In this document: positions 1-8,704 of the stretch, piece after piece
How positions within the stretch are numbered: position 1 is the first letter of the stretch
Layout: every line of letters starts with the position of its first letter
NCBI RefSeq assembly: GCF_900108335.1
Contig: NZ_FNVT01000008.1
Location: forward strand, 1-64,000
DNA from: Nonomuraea solani
Lineage (GTDB): Bacteria; Actinomycetota; Actinomycetes; Streptosporangiales; Streptosporangiaceae
Direction: 5' to 3'
DNA length: 64,000 bases
Translations under genes and position numbers: made by a program
The notes under the pieces: generated by a model
Told to the model about the DNA's origin: nothing
Databases searched by the model: none
What the model saw: only the letters and a program-made list of their open reading frames with translations

Positions 1-30
1 GCGGGTCCCGACTACTTCACCTTGGACTAG
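1..30 (+). CDS. 3' end of an upstream gene, possibly deoxyribose-phosphate aldolase
   Basis: Only nine codons and a TAG stop are inside the window; they read A-G-P-D-Y-F-T-L-D. The next gene starts four bases after the stop, so the two are surely co-transcribed. In actinomycetes this type of aldehyde dehydrogenase pair commonly follows deoC, whose product splits deoxyribose-5-phosphate into acetaldehyde and glyceraldehyde-3-phosphate, and the tail is compatible with that. The identity is inferred from context, not from sequence. Confidence 0.45.
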   Translation, partial: AGPDYFTLD

Positions 31-33
31 ACG

Positions 34-1476
34 ATGCCCGACACGAAGTTCGACACGATGTTCGACTATGCACCGGCACCCGAGTCGCGCGACGTCGTCG
101 AGGTGAAGTCCTCTTATGGGCTGTTCATCGACGGTGAGTTCGTCGACGGTTCGGGGCCTTCGTTCAAGACCGTCAACCCGGCCACCGAGGAGACTCTCGC
201 CGAGGTGGCCACGGCCTCGGCCGACGACGTCGATCGGGCGGTGCGGGCGGCGCGCAAGGCGTTCGGCGTCTGGAGCGCGCTGCCCGGCGGCGAGCGGGCC
301 AAATATCTGTTCAGGATCGCGCGGATCGTTCAGGAGCGGGCGCGGGAGCTGGCCGTGCTGGAGTCGCTGGACAACGGCAAGCCGATCCGCGAGTCGCGTG
401 ATGTGGACGTGCCGCTGGTGGCGGCGCACTTCTTCTACTACGCGGGCTGGGCCGACAAGCTGGAGTATGCCGGGTTCGGCAGCAGGCCGCTGGGGGTGGC
501 CGGGCAGGTCATCCCGTGGAACTTCCCGCTGCTGATGCTGGCCTGGAAGATCGCCCCGGCGCTGGCGTGCGGGAACACGGTGGTGTTGAAGCCGGCCGAG
601 ACGACGCCGTTGACGGCGTTGCTGTTCGCCGACATCTGCCGGCAGGCCGAGCTGCCGCCCGGCGTGGTGAACATCGTCACCGGCGCGGGTGAGACCGGCG
701 CCGCCGTGGTCGCGCACCCCGACGTCGACAAGGTGGCCTTCACCGGCTCGACCGAGGTCGGCCGGGTCATCGCCCGGGCGGTGGCGGGCACCGGCAAGAA
801 GCTGACGCTGGAGCTGGGGGGTAAGGCGGCGAACATCGTGTTCGACGACGCCGCCATCGACCAGGCCGTCGAAGGCATCGTCAACGGCATCTTCTTCAAC
901 CAGGGGCACGTGTGCTGCGCGGGCTCGCGGCTGCTGGTGCAGGAGTCGGTGCAGGAGGAGGTGCTGGCCGCGCTCAAGCGCCGGCTGGGCACGCTGCGGC
1001 TGGGCGACCCGCTGGACAAGAACACCGACATCGGTGCGATCAACTCGGCCGAGCAGCTCGCCAAGATCCGGCGGCTCAGCGACATCGGCGAGTCGGAGGG
1101 GGCCGAGCGCTGGTCGCCGGCGTGTGAGCTGCCCGAGCGGGGGTTCTGGTTCCCGCCGACGGTGTTCACCGGGGTCGCGCAGTCGCACCGCATCGCCCGG
1201 GAGGAGATCTTCGGACCGGTGCTGTCGGTGCTGACCTTCCGCACGCCGGCCGAGGCGGTGGAGAAGGCCAACAACACCCCGTACGGGCTGTCGGCCGGGG
1301 TGTGGACCGAGAAGGGCTCACGCATCTTGTGGATGGCCGACCGGCTGCGCGCGGGCGTGGTGTGGGCCAACACGTTCAACAAGTTCGACCCGGCCTCGCC
1401 CTTCGGCGGCTACAAGGAGTCCGGCTACGGCCGCGAAGGCGGGCTGCATGGGCTGGAGGCGTACCTCGATGTCTGA
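34..1476 (+). CDS. aldehyde dehydrogenase family protein
   Basis: A full-length (480 aa) NAD(P)-dependent aldehyde dehydrogenase that oxidises an aldehyde to the acid in the cytoplasm. The Rossmann part carries IPWNFPLLM near residue 160 and FTGSTEVG near 237. The general base is Glu260 in LELGGK and the nucleophile is Cys294 in FNQGHVCCAGSR; EEIFGPVL and NTPYGLSAGVW follow. The start lies 4 bp after the upstream stop, and its own stop overlaps the next start. If the upstream gene is deoC, the natural substrate would be acetaldehyde, which is inference. The family assignment is firm. Confidence 0.95.
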   Translation: MPDTKFDTMFDYAPAPESRDVVEVKSSYGLFIDGEFVDGSGPSFKTVNPATEETLAEVATASADDVDRAVRAARKAFGVWSALPGGERAKYLFRIARIVQERARELAVLESLDNGKPIRESRDVDVPLVAAHFFYYAGWADKLEYAGFGSRPLGVAGQVIPWNFPLLMLAWKIAPALACGNTVVLKPAETTPLTALLFADICRQAELPPGVVNIVTGAGETGAAVVAHPDVDKVAFTGSTEVGRVIARAVAGTGKKLTLELGGKAANIVFDDAAIDQAVEGIVNGIFFNQGHVCCAGSRLLVQESVQEEVLAALKRRLGTLRLGDPLDKNTDIGAINSAEQLAKIRRLSDIGESEGAERWSPACELPERGFWFPPTVFTGVAQSHRIAREEIFGPVLSVLTFRTPAEAVEKANNTPYGLSAGVWTEKGSRILWMADRLRAGVVWANTFNKFDPASPFGGYKESGYGREGGLHGLEAYLDV

Positions 1477-2290
1477 GCGACGAGTGACAGTGCGCAAGAC
1501 GTACAAGTTGTTCATCGGTGGAGCGTTCCCGCGCTCGGAGAGCGGGAGGTCCTACCCCGTGACGAGAACGGAGCACGCCGCCAGGGCCTCGCGCAAGGAC
1601 GCCCGTGACGCGGTGGTGGCCGCGCGCAAGGCGTTTCCCGGCTGGTCGGGCGCGACCGCGTACAACAGGGGGCAGATCCTCTACCGCGTCGCCGAGATGC
1701 TGGAGGGCCGCCGTGCCCAGTTCGCCGACGAGGTCGGCGGCCCGCGCAAACAGGCGCTGGAGCAGGTGGACGCCACGGTGGACCGGCTGGTCTGGTACGC
1801 GGGCTGGGCCGACAAGATCGCCGCGGTGCACGGGGCGGCCAACCCGGTCGCGGGGCCGTACCTCAACCTGTCCTCGCCGGAACCGGCCGGAGTGGTCGCG
1901 GTCATCGCGCCCGCCGACCCCCTTCTCGGCCTCGTCTCCGCCGTCGCACCGGTGATCGTCACCGGCAACTCCTGTGTCGTGGTCGCCTCGGAGCGGGCGC
2001 CGCTGCCCGCCATCACGTTCGCCGAAGTGCTGGCCACCTCCGACCTGCCGGGCGGGGTCGTGAACATCCTCACCGGGCACCAGGCCGAGCTGGCGCCCTG
2101 GCTGGCGGCGCACATGGACGTCAACGGGCTCGACCTCACCGGCGTGGGAGCCCCCGAGCTGGCGCTGGCCTGCGAGCAGGCGGCGGCCGAGAACTTCAAA
2201 CGCGTGTTCACCGCGGAAAAGGACCGGGGCACGCGACGCATGACCACGTTCATGGAGACCAAGACGGTCTGGCACCCCGCCGGGATCTGA
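1469..2290 (+). CDS. half-length aldehyde dehydrogenase-like protein lacking the catalytic part
   Basis: This 273-residue protein resembles the first half of an aldehyde dehydrogenase: KLFIGGAFPRSESGR at the N-terminus, YAGWADKI near residue 110, then a coenzyme-domain stretch with GNSCVVVASERAPLP and PGGVVNILTG. It ends near residue 270, before the positions of the general-base Glu and nucleophilic Cys, and has neither LELGG nor a C-AGSR motif. The reading frame is clean and the ATG overlaps the preceding stop by 8 bp, so it looks like a maintained gene rather than fresh debris. It may be a regulatory or structural partner of the full-length enzyme. An upstream in-frame ATG at 1448 is less likely as the start. 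Confidence 0.85.
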   Translation: MSERRVTVRKTYKLFIGGAFPRSESGRSYPVTRTEHAARASRKDARDAVVAARKAFPGWSGATAYNRGQILYRVAEMLEGRRAQFADEVGGPRKQALEQVDATVDRLVWYAGWADKIAAVHGAANPVAGPYLNLSSPEPAGVVAVIAPADPLLGLVSAVAPVIVTGNSCVVVASERAPLPAITFAEVLATSDLPGGVVNILTGHQAELAPWLAAHMDVNGLDLTGVGAPELALACEQAAAENFKRVFTAEKDRGTRRMTTFMETKTVWHPAGI

Positions 2291-2326
2291 TCGACCCCGC
2301 ACCCGCAAGGACACGGCACACAGGCC

Positions 2327-2341
2327 GTGACCTCGGGTCAC
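2327..2341. promoter_or_regulatory. small inverted repeat in the leader of the kinase gene
   Basis: GTGACC and GGTCAC arms flank TCG in the 77-bp gap before the ribokinase-like gene. It could be an operator half-site pair or a small hairpin separating the dehydrogenase genes from the rbs genes. The arms are only 6 bp, so chance is a real alternative. Confidence 0.3.
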
Positions 2342-2367
2342 CCATCCCTGAATCTGGAGGAATCCCC

Positions 2368-3309
2368 ATGGAACCCACCGGTGTTCTCGTCGTCGGGAGC
2401 ATCACCGCGGACGTCACGGCGTTCAGCCAGCGGCTGCCGCGGCGCGGTGAGACCGTGCTCGGCGACGACTTCACCCTCGTACTCGGCGGCAAGGGCGCGA
2501 ACCAGGCCGTGTCCGCGGCCCACTCGGGCGCGCCGACCTGGATGGTCGCCTGCGTGGGCCAGGACCCGTTCCGCGACATCGTGCTGTCCGGCCTGGAGGC
2601 GCACGGTGTCACCCTCACCGAGGTACGCACGGTCGAGGGCCGCACGGGCGTCGCCCACATCCGCGTGGACGCGTCGGGTGAGAACGACATCATCATCACG
2701 CCGCTCGCCAACGCCTCCCTCGACGAGGCGATGGTCACGGAGAGCATCGAGCGCATCCGCGACCGGGCCGGCGTCCTGCTGCTCCAGCTCGAAATCCGGA
2801 CCGAGGTCGCCTGCCACGCGGCGCGGGAGGGCGCGGCGGCCGGGCTGACCGTGGTCCTGGACCCGGCGCCCGCCCAGAAGCTGCCGGACGACGTGTGGCC
2901 GTACCTCGACATCGTGACCCCGAACGAGAGCGAGGCCACCGTGCTGACCGGCGTCCAGGTCACGGACCTCGCGTCGGCGGAGCGGGCGGCGGCCTGGTTC
3001 CTGGAGCGCGGCGTGCGCCACGCGATCATCACGCTCGGCGCCGGCGGCGCCCTGTCGGTCACGAAGGAACGCACCCGTCACTTCCCCGCCTACGCCGTGA
3101 CGCCCGTGGACACCACGGCCGCCGGCGACGCCTTCACCGGCTTCTTCGGCGGCGCCCTGGCCGCCGGCCTCGACGTGGACACCGCCATCCAGTACGGCAT
3201 GGCGGCCGGCGCCCTCGCCACCACCAAGGCCGGGGCCAGCCCCTCACTCCCCGGCAGGGACGACGTCGAACCGCTGGTCAACACCCCCATGGAAGGAGCC
3301 ACCCGATGA
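2368..3309 (+). CDS. rbsK: PfkB-family ribokinase or deoxyribokinase
   Basis: A 313-residue sugar kinase that phosphorylates a pentose with ATP. The substrate-binding signature GGKGANQA sits at residues 40-47, and the second PfkB signature DTTAAGDAFTG at 248-258 carries the catalytic base Asp254; NESEA near 186 is also typical of ribokinases. An AGGAGG-like site (ctggaggaat) precedes the ATG. The stop overlaps the rbsD start (ATGA). Ribose is the default substrate from its RbsD and RbsABC neighbours. Deoxyribose is plausible because of the aldehyde dehydrogenases and possible aldolase upstream. Confidence 0.9.
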   Translation: MEPTGVLVVGSITADVTAFSQRLPRRGETVLGDDFTLVLGGKGANQAVSAAHSGAPTWMVACVGQDPFRDIVLSGLEAHGVTLTEVRTVEGRTGVAHIRVDASGENDIIITPLANASLDEAMVTESIERIRDRAGVLLLQLEIRTEVACHAAREGAAAGLTVVLDPAPAQKLPDDVWPYLDIVTPNESEATVLTGVQVTDLASAERAAAWFLERGVRHAIITLGAGGALSVTKERTRHFPAYAVTPVDTTAAGDAFTGFFGGALAAGLDVDTAIQYGMAAGALATTKAGASPSLPGRDDVEPLVNTPMEGATR

Positions 3310-3710
3310 GACGCAACCAAGGAACGCTCAACGCCCAGCTCGCCCGCGTGATCTCCGAGCTGGGCCACACGGACACGATCATCGTCACCGACGCGGGCCT
3401 TCCCATCCCGAGAGACGTGGAACGCGTGGACCTGGCCGTCAGGGAGAACCTGCCGCGTTTCCTCGACCTGCTGGACACGGTGCTCGACGAGGTGGCCGTG
3501 GAGGGTGTGGTGCTGTCCGAGGAGATCAAGCGGCACAGCCCGGACATGCTGGCCGCGATCGAGGAGCGGTTCGACCGGCTCGGCCTGACGCTGGAGTTCC
3601 TGCCGCACACCGAGTTCAAGCGGGCCACCGCGGGAGCCAGGGCGGCCGTGCGCTCCGGCGAGTTCACCTCGTACGCCAACGTCCTGCTCACCGCGGGCGT
3701 CGTGTACTGA
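3306..3710 (+). CDS. rbsD: D-ribose pyranase RbsD
   Basis: A 134-residue RbsD/FucU-family mutarotase that interconverts pyranose and furanose forms of ribose so that the kinase receives the usable form. The N-terminus carries NAQLARVISELGHTD followed by VTDAGLPIP, and the C-terminus ends GEFTSYANVLLTAGVVY, both hallmarks of RbsD. The invariant active-site His is in ELGHTD (residue 20). The start is fixed by an ATGA overlap with rbsK. Position and size match rbsD in ribose operons. Confidence 0.95.
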   Translation: MRRNQGTLNAQLARVISELGHTDTIIVTDAGLPIPRDVERVDLAVRENLPRFLDLLDTVLDEVAVEGVVLSEEIKRHSPDMLAAIEERFDRLGLTLEFLPHTEFKRATAGARAAVRSGEFTSYANVLLTAGVVY

Positions 3711-3723
3711 TCGGGAGCCTGGC

Positions 3724-5217
3724 ATGCATCTCCAGTTGGCCGATGTGCGCAAGTCCTTCGGCGACAACAGCGTCCTGCGCGGCGTCAGCTTCGACGTCGC
3801 TCCCGGCGAGGTCGTGGCGCTCGTCGGGGAGAACGGGGCGGGCAAGTCCACGCTCACCCGGGTGATCTCCGGCGCGCACCAGCCCGACTCGGGCCGGCTG
3901 CTGATCGACGGGACCGCGACGGTGTTCAAGGACCCGCAGGCCGCGATGGCGCAGGGCATCGAGGTCATCTACCAGGAGTTCCAGCAGAACCTGTTCCCGC
4001 ACCTCAGCGTGGCCGAGAACATGTACGTGCTGGACCGCGAGCGCGTCTTCGGCCGCTGGTTCGTCTCCAAGCGGCGCATGGCCGCCGAGGCCGGGCAGGC
4101 GCTGCGCCGCCTCGGCATGGAGATCGACGTGCACCGCCAGGTCGGCGAGCTGAGCGTGGCGGAGCGGCAGATGCTCGAAATCGCCAAGGCCATGACGCAC
4201 GAGCTGCGGCTGATCATCCTCGACGAGCCGACCGCGGCGCTCGACGAGCAGGAGTCCGAGCAGCTCTTCGCCCAGGTGAACCGGCTGCGCGAGGCCGGCG
4301 TCTCGGTGATCTACATCAGCCACCGGCTGGACGAGGTCTTCGCCCTGTCGGACCGCATCGTCGTGCTGCGCGACGGCCGGGTCACGCTCGACGCCCCCAC
4401 CGAGCGGCTCACCCCGGCCGAGGTCGTCACCGCGATGGTCGGCGACGCCGTGGACGACTTCTATCCCAAGGAGCGCAACGTACGAAACGAGGTCGTGCTG
4501 GAGGTGCGCGGCGGGGGCGGCGGCCGCTTCCACGACATCGATCTGCGGGTCAGGGCCGGCGAGGTGGTCGGCATCGGCGGCGTGGTCGGCTGCGGGCGCA
4601 GCGACCTGCTGCGCGCGCTGTTCGGTCTGCAGCCGCTGACCGGCGGATCCGTGCTGGTGGACGGCTCCGGCGTACGCGTCGCGAGCGTCCAGGACGCGAT
4701 CGGCAGCCGGATCGCCTACCTGTCGCCCGACCGGCAGGCGGAGGGCCTGTGCATGGGCCAGTCCGTCGAGGCGAACGTGTCGCTGGCCTCCCTGCGGGAG
4801 TTCAGCCCCGGGAGCGGCGTCGTGCGGCGCGGCAAGGAGCGCGCTGCCACCGGCGCGGTCATCTCGGAGCTGCGGGTGCGCGCCGCCTCCCCGTCCATCG
4901 AGGTCAGCTCGCTGTCCGGCGGCAACCAGCAGAAGGCCCTGTTCGCCAAGTGGGTGATGACCCGGCCGCGGGTGCTGCTCATGGACGAGCCGACCCGCGG
5001 CGTGGACGTCGGGGCCAAGACGGAGATCTACCGGATCATCAACCAGCTCACCGCGGACGGTGTCGCCGTCCTGCTCGTGAGCTCCGACCTGCCGGAACTC
5101 GTCGCCATGTCCGACCGCGTGGTCGTGATGCGCGAGGGACGGCTCGTCGCCGAGCTGACCGGCGACGACCTCGACGAGCAGTCCATCCTCAAGCACGCAC
5201 TGGTAGGCGCCGCATGA
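3724..5217 (+). CDS. rbsA: ribose-type sugar ABC transporter, double ATPase
   Basis: A 497-residue tandem-ATPase subunit that energises sugar uptake at the inner face of the membrane. The N-terminal half has an intact Walker A (GENGAGKST, residues 35-43), signature LSVAERQM and Walker B LIILDEPTAALD. The C-terminal half has the degenerate P-loop (GIGGVVGCGRSDLL) normal for RbsA/MglA, plus LSGGNQQKALFAKW and LLMDEPTRGVD. The stop overlaps the permease start (ATGA), indicating coupled translation. The family does not fix the sugar; ribose follows from rbsK and rbsD. Confidence 0.95.
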   Translation: MHLQLADVRKSFGDNSVLRGVSFDVAPGEVVALVGENGAGKSTLTRVISGAHQPDSGRLLIDGTATVFKDPQAAMAQGIEVIYQEFQQNLFPHLSVAENMYVLDRERVFGRWFVSKRRMAAEAGQALRRLGMEIDVHRQVGELSVAERQMLEIAKAMTHELRLIILDEPTAALDEQESEQLFAQVNRLREAGVSVIYISHRLDEVFALSDRIVVLRDGRVTLDAPTERLTPAEVVTAMVGDAVDDFYPKERNVRNEVVLEVRGGGGGRFHDIDLRVRAGEVVGIGGVVGCGRSDLLRALFGLQPLTGGSVLVDGSGVRVASVQDAIGSRIAYLSPDRQAEGLCMGQSVEANVSLASLREFSPGSGVVRRGKERAATGAVISELRVRAASPSIEVSSLSGGNQQKALFAKWVMTRPRVLLMDEPTRGVDVGAKTEIYRIINQLTADGVAVLLVSSDLPELVAMSDRVVVMREGRLVAELTGDDLDEQSILKHALVGAA

Positions 5218-6209
5218 CCTCGAAGCTCAAGACCGTCGCGGGCCGGCTGCGCGCGGTGTGGATGCTCCTCCTGGTAGGGATCGTCCTCTCGGTGGCCTCG
5301 CCGGTCTTCCTCACCCCGGCGAACCTGCTCAACGTCGCGCTCGCGACCTCCGTCGCCGCGCTGCTCGCGGCCGGGCAGACATATGTGATCATCCTTTCCG
5401 AGATCGACCTGTCCGTGGGGTCGGCGCTCGGCTTCTCCGCCGTCGTCACCGCCCTGACGCTCGGCACGTACGGGCTCGTCCCCGCGCTGGCCGCGGGCCT
5501 GGCGACCGGCGCGGCCATCGGGCTGATCAACGGCCTGCTCGTGACCAGGACCAGAATGCCGTCGTTCATCGCGACGCTGGCCACGATGTCGGTGTTCGCC
5601 GGGCTCACCCTTCACCTCACCTCGGGCAACCCCATCCCGGTGACGGACTACGACTTCCAGGGCATCGGGCAGGCCCGGTTCGCGGGCGTGCCGGTGCCGG
5701 TGTGGATCATGCTGGTGGCGTTCGGGATCTTCGGGTTCGTCCTGGCGCGCACCCGCTTCGGCCGGTACGTCTACGCCACCGGCGACAACGTCGAGGCCGC
5801 GCGGCTCTCCGGCATCAGGGTCCACCGCGTCAAGATCCTCGCGTTCGTCATCAGCGGCGTGCTGGCGTCCCTGGCCGGGTTCATCATCACCGCCCGGCTC
5901 TCCACGGCCCAGCCGACGGCCGGCGCCGGCCTGGAACTGGACGCGATCGCGGCCGTCATCATCGGCGGCACCAGCCTGGCCGGTGGCCGCGGCACCCTGC
6001 TCGGCACCCTCGTCGGGGCGCTCGTCCTCGGCGTCATCGACAACGGGATGAACCTGCTCGACGTCTCCCCGTTCCTGCAGGACGTGGTGAAGGGCCTGGT
6101 CATCCTCCTGGCCGTCTTCCTCGACCGCAACGTGGACATCCTGCGCAGGCTCGTACCGCGCCGGGCCGCATCCCCCGTACCCACTCCAGAACTCGCACAG
6201 CACATCTAA
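5214..6209 (+). CDS. rbsC: ribose-type sugar ABC transporter permease
   Basis: A 331-residue integral membrane permease of the RbsC/XylH family with about nine to ten hydrophobic segments. Family motifs are visible: QTYVIILSEIDLSVGS near residue 60, NGLLVTRTRMPSFIATLATM near 105 and GGTSLAGGRGTLLGTLVGA near 255, the last being the coupling region that contacts the ATPase. Its ATG overlaps the rbsA stop, and the stop lies 9 bp before the binding-protein gene. It should form the channel of the RbsABC importer. Confidence 0.95.
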   Translation: MTSKLKTVAGRLRAVWMLLLVGIVLSVASPVFLTPANLLNVALATSVAALLAAGQTYVIILSEIDLSVGSALGFSAVVTALTLGTYGLVPALAAGLATGAAIGLINGLLVTRTRMPSFIATLATMSVFAGLTLHLTSGNPIPVTDYDFQGIGQARFAGVPVPVWIMLVAFGIFGFVLARTRFGRYVYATGDNVEAARLSGIRVHRVKILAFVISGVLASLAGFIITARLSTAQPTAGAGLELDAIAAVIIGGTSLAGGRGTLLGTLVGALVLGVIDNGMNLLDVSPFLQDVVKGLVILLAVFLDRNVDILRRLVPRRAASPVPTPELAQHI

Positions 6210-6218
6210 GGAACAGCC

Positions 6219-7220
6219 ATGCACACTCCCCGCAAAATCCTCGCCGTCGCGATCCTGGCCGCCGTCTCCCTGACCGCCTGCAGCCGGGGCGGTGAGGAGA
6301 CCACCGCGGGCGCCGTCAAGGCGTCCGGCAAGAAGGACGCCACGATCATCATGAGTACGCTCGGCAACCCGTTCTTCATCAGCGTGAAGGACGGCGCCGA
6401 GGCCCAGGCCGCCAAGAACGGCATCACCCTGAACGTGCAGAACGCCGACAACTCCGACGCCACCTTCCTCAACCAGGCGACGACCGCCATCTCCAAGCAG
6501 ACCGGGATCCTCATCCTCGACCCGGTGGGCAGCCAGTCGGCCAGCAGCTCCGTCACGCAGGCGAACTCGGCGAGCATCCCCGTGATGGCGTTCGACCGCA
6601 AGCCGTCCGGCGGCAAGCTGGCCACGTTCGTCGGCTACGACGCCGTCCAGGCCGGCAAGAACGCGGCCGACGCGCTGGCCGAGGCGGTCGGCGGCAAGGG
6701 CAAGGTCGTCGAGATCCAGGGCATCCTCGGCACCAACGTGGCCCAGGACCGAAGCAAGGGCTTCCAGCAGCAGATCGCCACGCACCAGGACATCAAGGTC
6801 GTCGCCACGCAGGCGGCCGACTTCGACCGGGCCAAGGCCCTGAACGTGATGACGAACGTGCTGCAGGCCAACCCCGACATCGACGGCGTGTACGCGGCCA
6901 ACGACGAGATGGCGATGGGCGTGCTGTCCGCGCTCAAGGCCCGCAACCTGGTGGGCAAGGTCAAGGTCGTCGGCAACGACGGCATCGCCGACGCGCTGGC
7001 CGCCGTCGCGGCGGGTGAGATGTACGCCACCAACGCCGAGTCGCCCTTCGCGCTCGGGCAGAAGGTGATCTCGCTGGCCGGCGACGTCCTGGGCGGCAAG
7101 CAGGTGCAGGCCGACGAGACGCTGCAGGGCAAGCTGGTCAAGAAGGACAACGTGAAGGAGTACGCGGACTACCTCGTCGGCCTCGGCGACAAGTCCGGCG
7201 TTCCGGACAGCCTCAAGTAG
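6219..7220 (+). CDS. rbsB: ribose-type sugar-binding lipoprotein
   Basis: A 333-residue periplasmic-binding-protein fold (Peripla_BP_4) that captures sugar outside the cell and delivers it to RbsC. It starts with a lipoprotein signal, KILAVAILAAVSLTAC, lipidated at Cys21. The mature part opens with TIIMSTLGNPFFISVKDGA, typical of RbsB, and contains FDRKPSGG and VYAANDEMAMGV. It is the last gene of the operon, and a strong hairpin follows directly. Binding-protein-last order is common for ribose-type systems. Confidence 0.94.
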   Translation: MHTPRKILAVAILAAVSLTACSRGGEETTAGAVKASGKKDATIIMSTLGNPFFISVKDGAEAQAAKNGITLNVQNADNSDATFLNQATTAISKQTGILILDPVGSQSASSSVTQANSASIPVMAFDRKPSGGKLATFVGYDAVQAGKNAADALAEAVGGKGKVVEIQGILGTNVAQDRSKGFQQQIATHQDIKVVATQAADFDRAKALNVMTNVLQANPDIDGVYAANDEMAMGVLSALKARNLVGKVKVVGNDGIADALAAVAAGEMYATNAESPFALGQKVISLAGDVLGGKQVQADETLQGKLVKKDNVKEYADYLVGLGDKSGVPDSLK

Positions 7221-7229
7221 GAGCGGAAA

Positions 7230-7257
7230 CGCCTGCCCGGACTCACCCGGGCAGGCG
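7230..7257. terminator. bidirectional terminator hairpin between rbsB and the SDR gene
   Basis: A perfect 11-bp stem (cgcctgcccgg with its complement) closes a 6-nt loop. It begins 10 bp after the rbsB stop and ends 2 bp before the stop of the opposing SDR gene. There is no U-tract, as is usual in high-GC actinomycetes. The position suits termination from both sides. Confidence 0.8.
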
Positions 7258-7259
7258 CC

Positions 7260-7919
7260 CTACCGCGGCGACGGCAGCACGGACAGCTCGCACGGATAGG
7301 AGTCGGCCGGGGCGCTCAGCACCCAGACGATCATCGCGGCCAGCGTCTCCGGCCGGATGCACGCCCCGGGATCGTACGGACGCCCGAAGTCCTTCCGCAC
7401 CTCACCCAGCAGCTCGGTCGCCGTCGCCCCGGGATAGACCGTGGTGACGCGGACGCCGTGAGCGGCCTCCTCCTCACGCAGCGACTCGGCCAGCTCCCGC
7501 AGCGCCGCCTTGCTGGCCACGAACGCCGACCAGCGCGGAACCCCGGTCATCCCCGGAGCGGCGTTGACGAAGATCGCGTGGCCCCTGGACCGGCGTAACG
7601 CGGGCAGCGTCAGGCGTGTCAGTTCGGCGGCGGAGGCCACGTTCACCGCCATCGTCCGCCGCCACGTCTCAGGGCCGGCGTCGGCGACGGCCTCGACCGG
7701 GGAGATTCCCGCGCAGTGCACCAGCGCCTGGACATCCTCCGGTTCTCCCACGGCGGCGGCCAGCGTCTCGGGGGCGGCCAGGTCCGCCTCGATCCCCGGT
7801 ACGTCCAGCCGCCCGACGCCGCGCCCCACGGCGGTCACCCGGTGCCCGGCCGCTACCAGCGCGCCGACCAGCGCCGTCCCGATGCCGCCGGTGGCCCCGG
7901 TCACCAGCACGTTTCCCAT
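7260..7919 (-). CDS. short-chain dehydrogenase/reductase
   Basis: A 219-residue SDR oxidoreductase. The NAD(P)-binding motif TGATGGIG lies at residues 6-13 and an HCAG near 85 replaces the usual NNAG. The catalytic Tyr/Lys pair is altered: where YxxSK is expected the protein reads SAFVASKAAL, so the Lys is present but the usual Tyr position is Phe. The ATG at 7919 is chosen because aggggag sits 5 bp upstream; a GTG at 7925 would collide with that site. It is the last gene of a three-gene minus-strand run, 10 bp after the phosphotransferase gene. The substrate is unknown. Confidence 0.85.
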   Translation of the reverse strand: MGNVLVTGATGGIGTALVGALVAAGHRVTAVGRGVGRLDVPGIEADLAAPETLAAAVGEPEDVQALVHCAGISPVEAVADAGPETWRRTMAVNVASAAELTRLTLPALRRSRGHAIFVNAAPGMTGVPRWSAFVASKAALRELAESLREEEAAHGVRVTTVYPGATATELLGEVRKDFGRPYDPGACIRPETLAAMIVWVLSAPADSYPCELSVLPSPR

Positions 7920-7929
7920 GACCACTCCC

Positions 7930-8700
7930 CTACTCGAAAAGGTGGCGGTTGGCCCGGCTCCAGGCGAGTTTCCGGCCCGCTTCGTCGAGGAAGCCGCCGG
8001 CGACCCACTGGGCCTGGGGTTGGCGCCCGGCGGCGGCCAGCAGGCGTACCTGCTCGATCACTTCTTCTTGCACGCCGATGACCGCGTCGACCAGCCCCGT
8101 GGTGGACGTCAGGCCGTAGGCGGCGGCGAACAGCTCCAGGCGGCGACGCCGGTCGGGTGGCTCGGGGTGGCGCAGCCGGCGCAGGCATTCGGCGTCGTCG
8201 CGGAACGGCGCGACGTACTCCAGCGCGTAGGCGACGTCGTGCAGCCGGGGTCTGGGCCGGGCGTAGTCCCAGTCCAGGATCCCGACCGGGCGTTCACCGC
8301 GCCAGACCGTGTTCCACGGGCCGAAGTCCCCGTGACAGATGACCTCGTCTTCGCGTGGTTCCGCCTCACCGCTGGACCAGGTGAGCCCTTGGGGCGGGCG
8401 GAAACCGGCGGCCACGTCGTGGTAGTCGCGGAGCAGGCGGGCGAAGGACGTCAGGCCCGCGTCCCCGACCACCTTGGCCCAGCCCTCAGGGCCGGACTCG
8501 CCGTCCAGGTAGGTGAGGATCTCCCGGCCCTCCTCATCGATCCCCAGCACCCGTGGCGAGTAGGGGAAACCCGCCTCCTCCAGGTGCCGGAGCAGCGCGT
8601 GGACGGCCGGGGTCCATGGGTGGACGGGCCTGCGAACGGTGTCGCCGACGCGTACGACCCGGCGATGGGCCGAGTCCTGCAAGATCTCCTCGTCCGCCAC
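7930..8700 (-). CDS. aminoglycoside phosphotransferase-fold kinase
   Basis: A 256-residue member of the APH/choline-kinase fold. The Brenner motif reads CHGDFGPWNTV, with His123, catalytic Asp125 and Asn130, and the metal-binding ILDWDYARP follows near residue 143. The N-terminal lobe is short, with RVGDTVRRP and ILTYLDGE forming the nucleotide pocket. Many proteins of this fold act on small metabolites rather than antibiotics, so resistance should not be assumed. It starts 4 bp after the SUKH-like gene stop and is clearly in that operon. Confidence 0.88.
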   Translation of the reverse strand: MADEEILQDSAHRRVVRVGDTVRRPVHPWTPAVHALLRHLEEAGFPYSPRVLGIDEEGREILTYLDGESGPEGWAKVVGDAGLTSFARLLRDYHDVAAGFRPPQGLTWSSGEAEPREDEVICHGDFGPWNTVWRGERPVGILDWDYARPRPRLHDVAYALEYVAPFRDDAECLRRLRHPEPPDRRRRLELFAAAYGLTSTTGLVDAVIGVQEEVIEQVRLLAAAGRQPQAQWVAGGFLDEAGRKLAWSRANRHLFE

Positions 8701-8704
8701 GCGA

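Noticed and set aside
3688..5196. 502-codon minus-strand frame opposite rbsA
   Set aside because: It mirrors the rbsA codon pattern and has no family features; rbsA is certain.
7930..8700. Antibiotic resistance by aminoglycoside phosphorylation
   Set aside because: Only the general fold is supported; the operon context (SUKH-like protein and SDR) gives no link to resistance.
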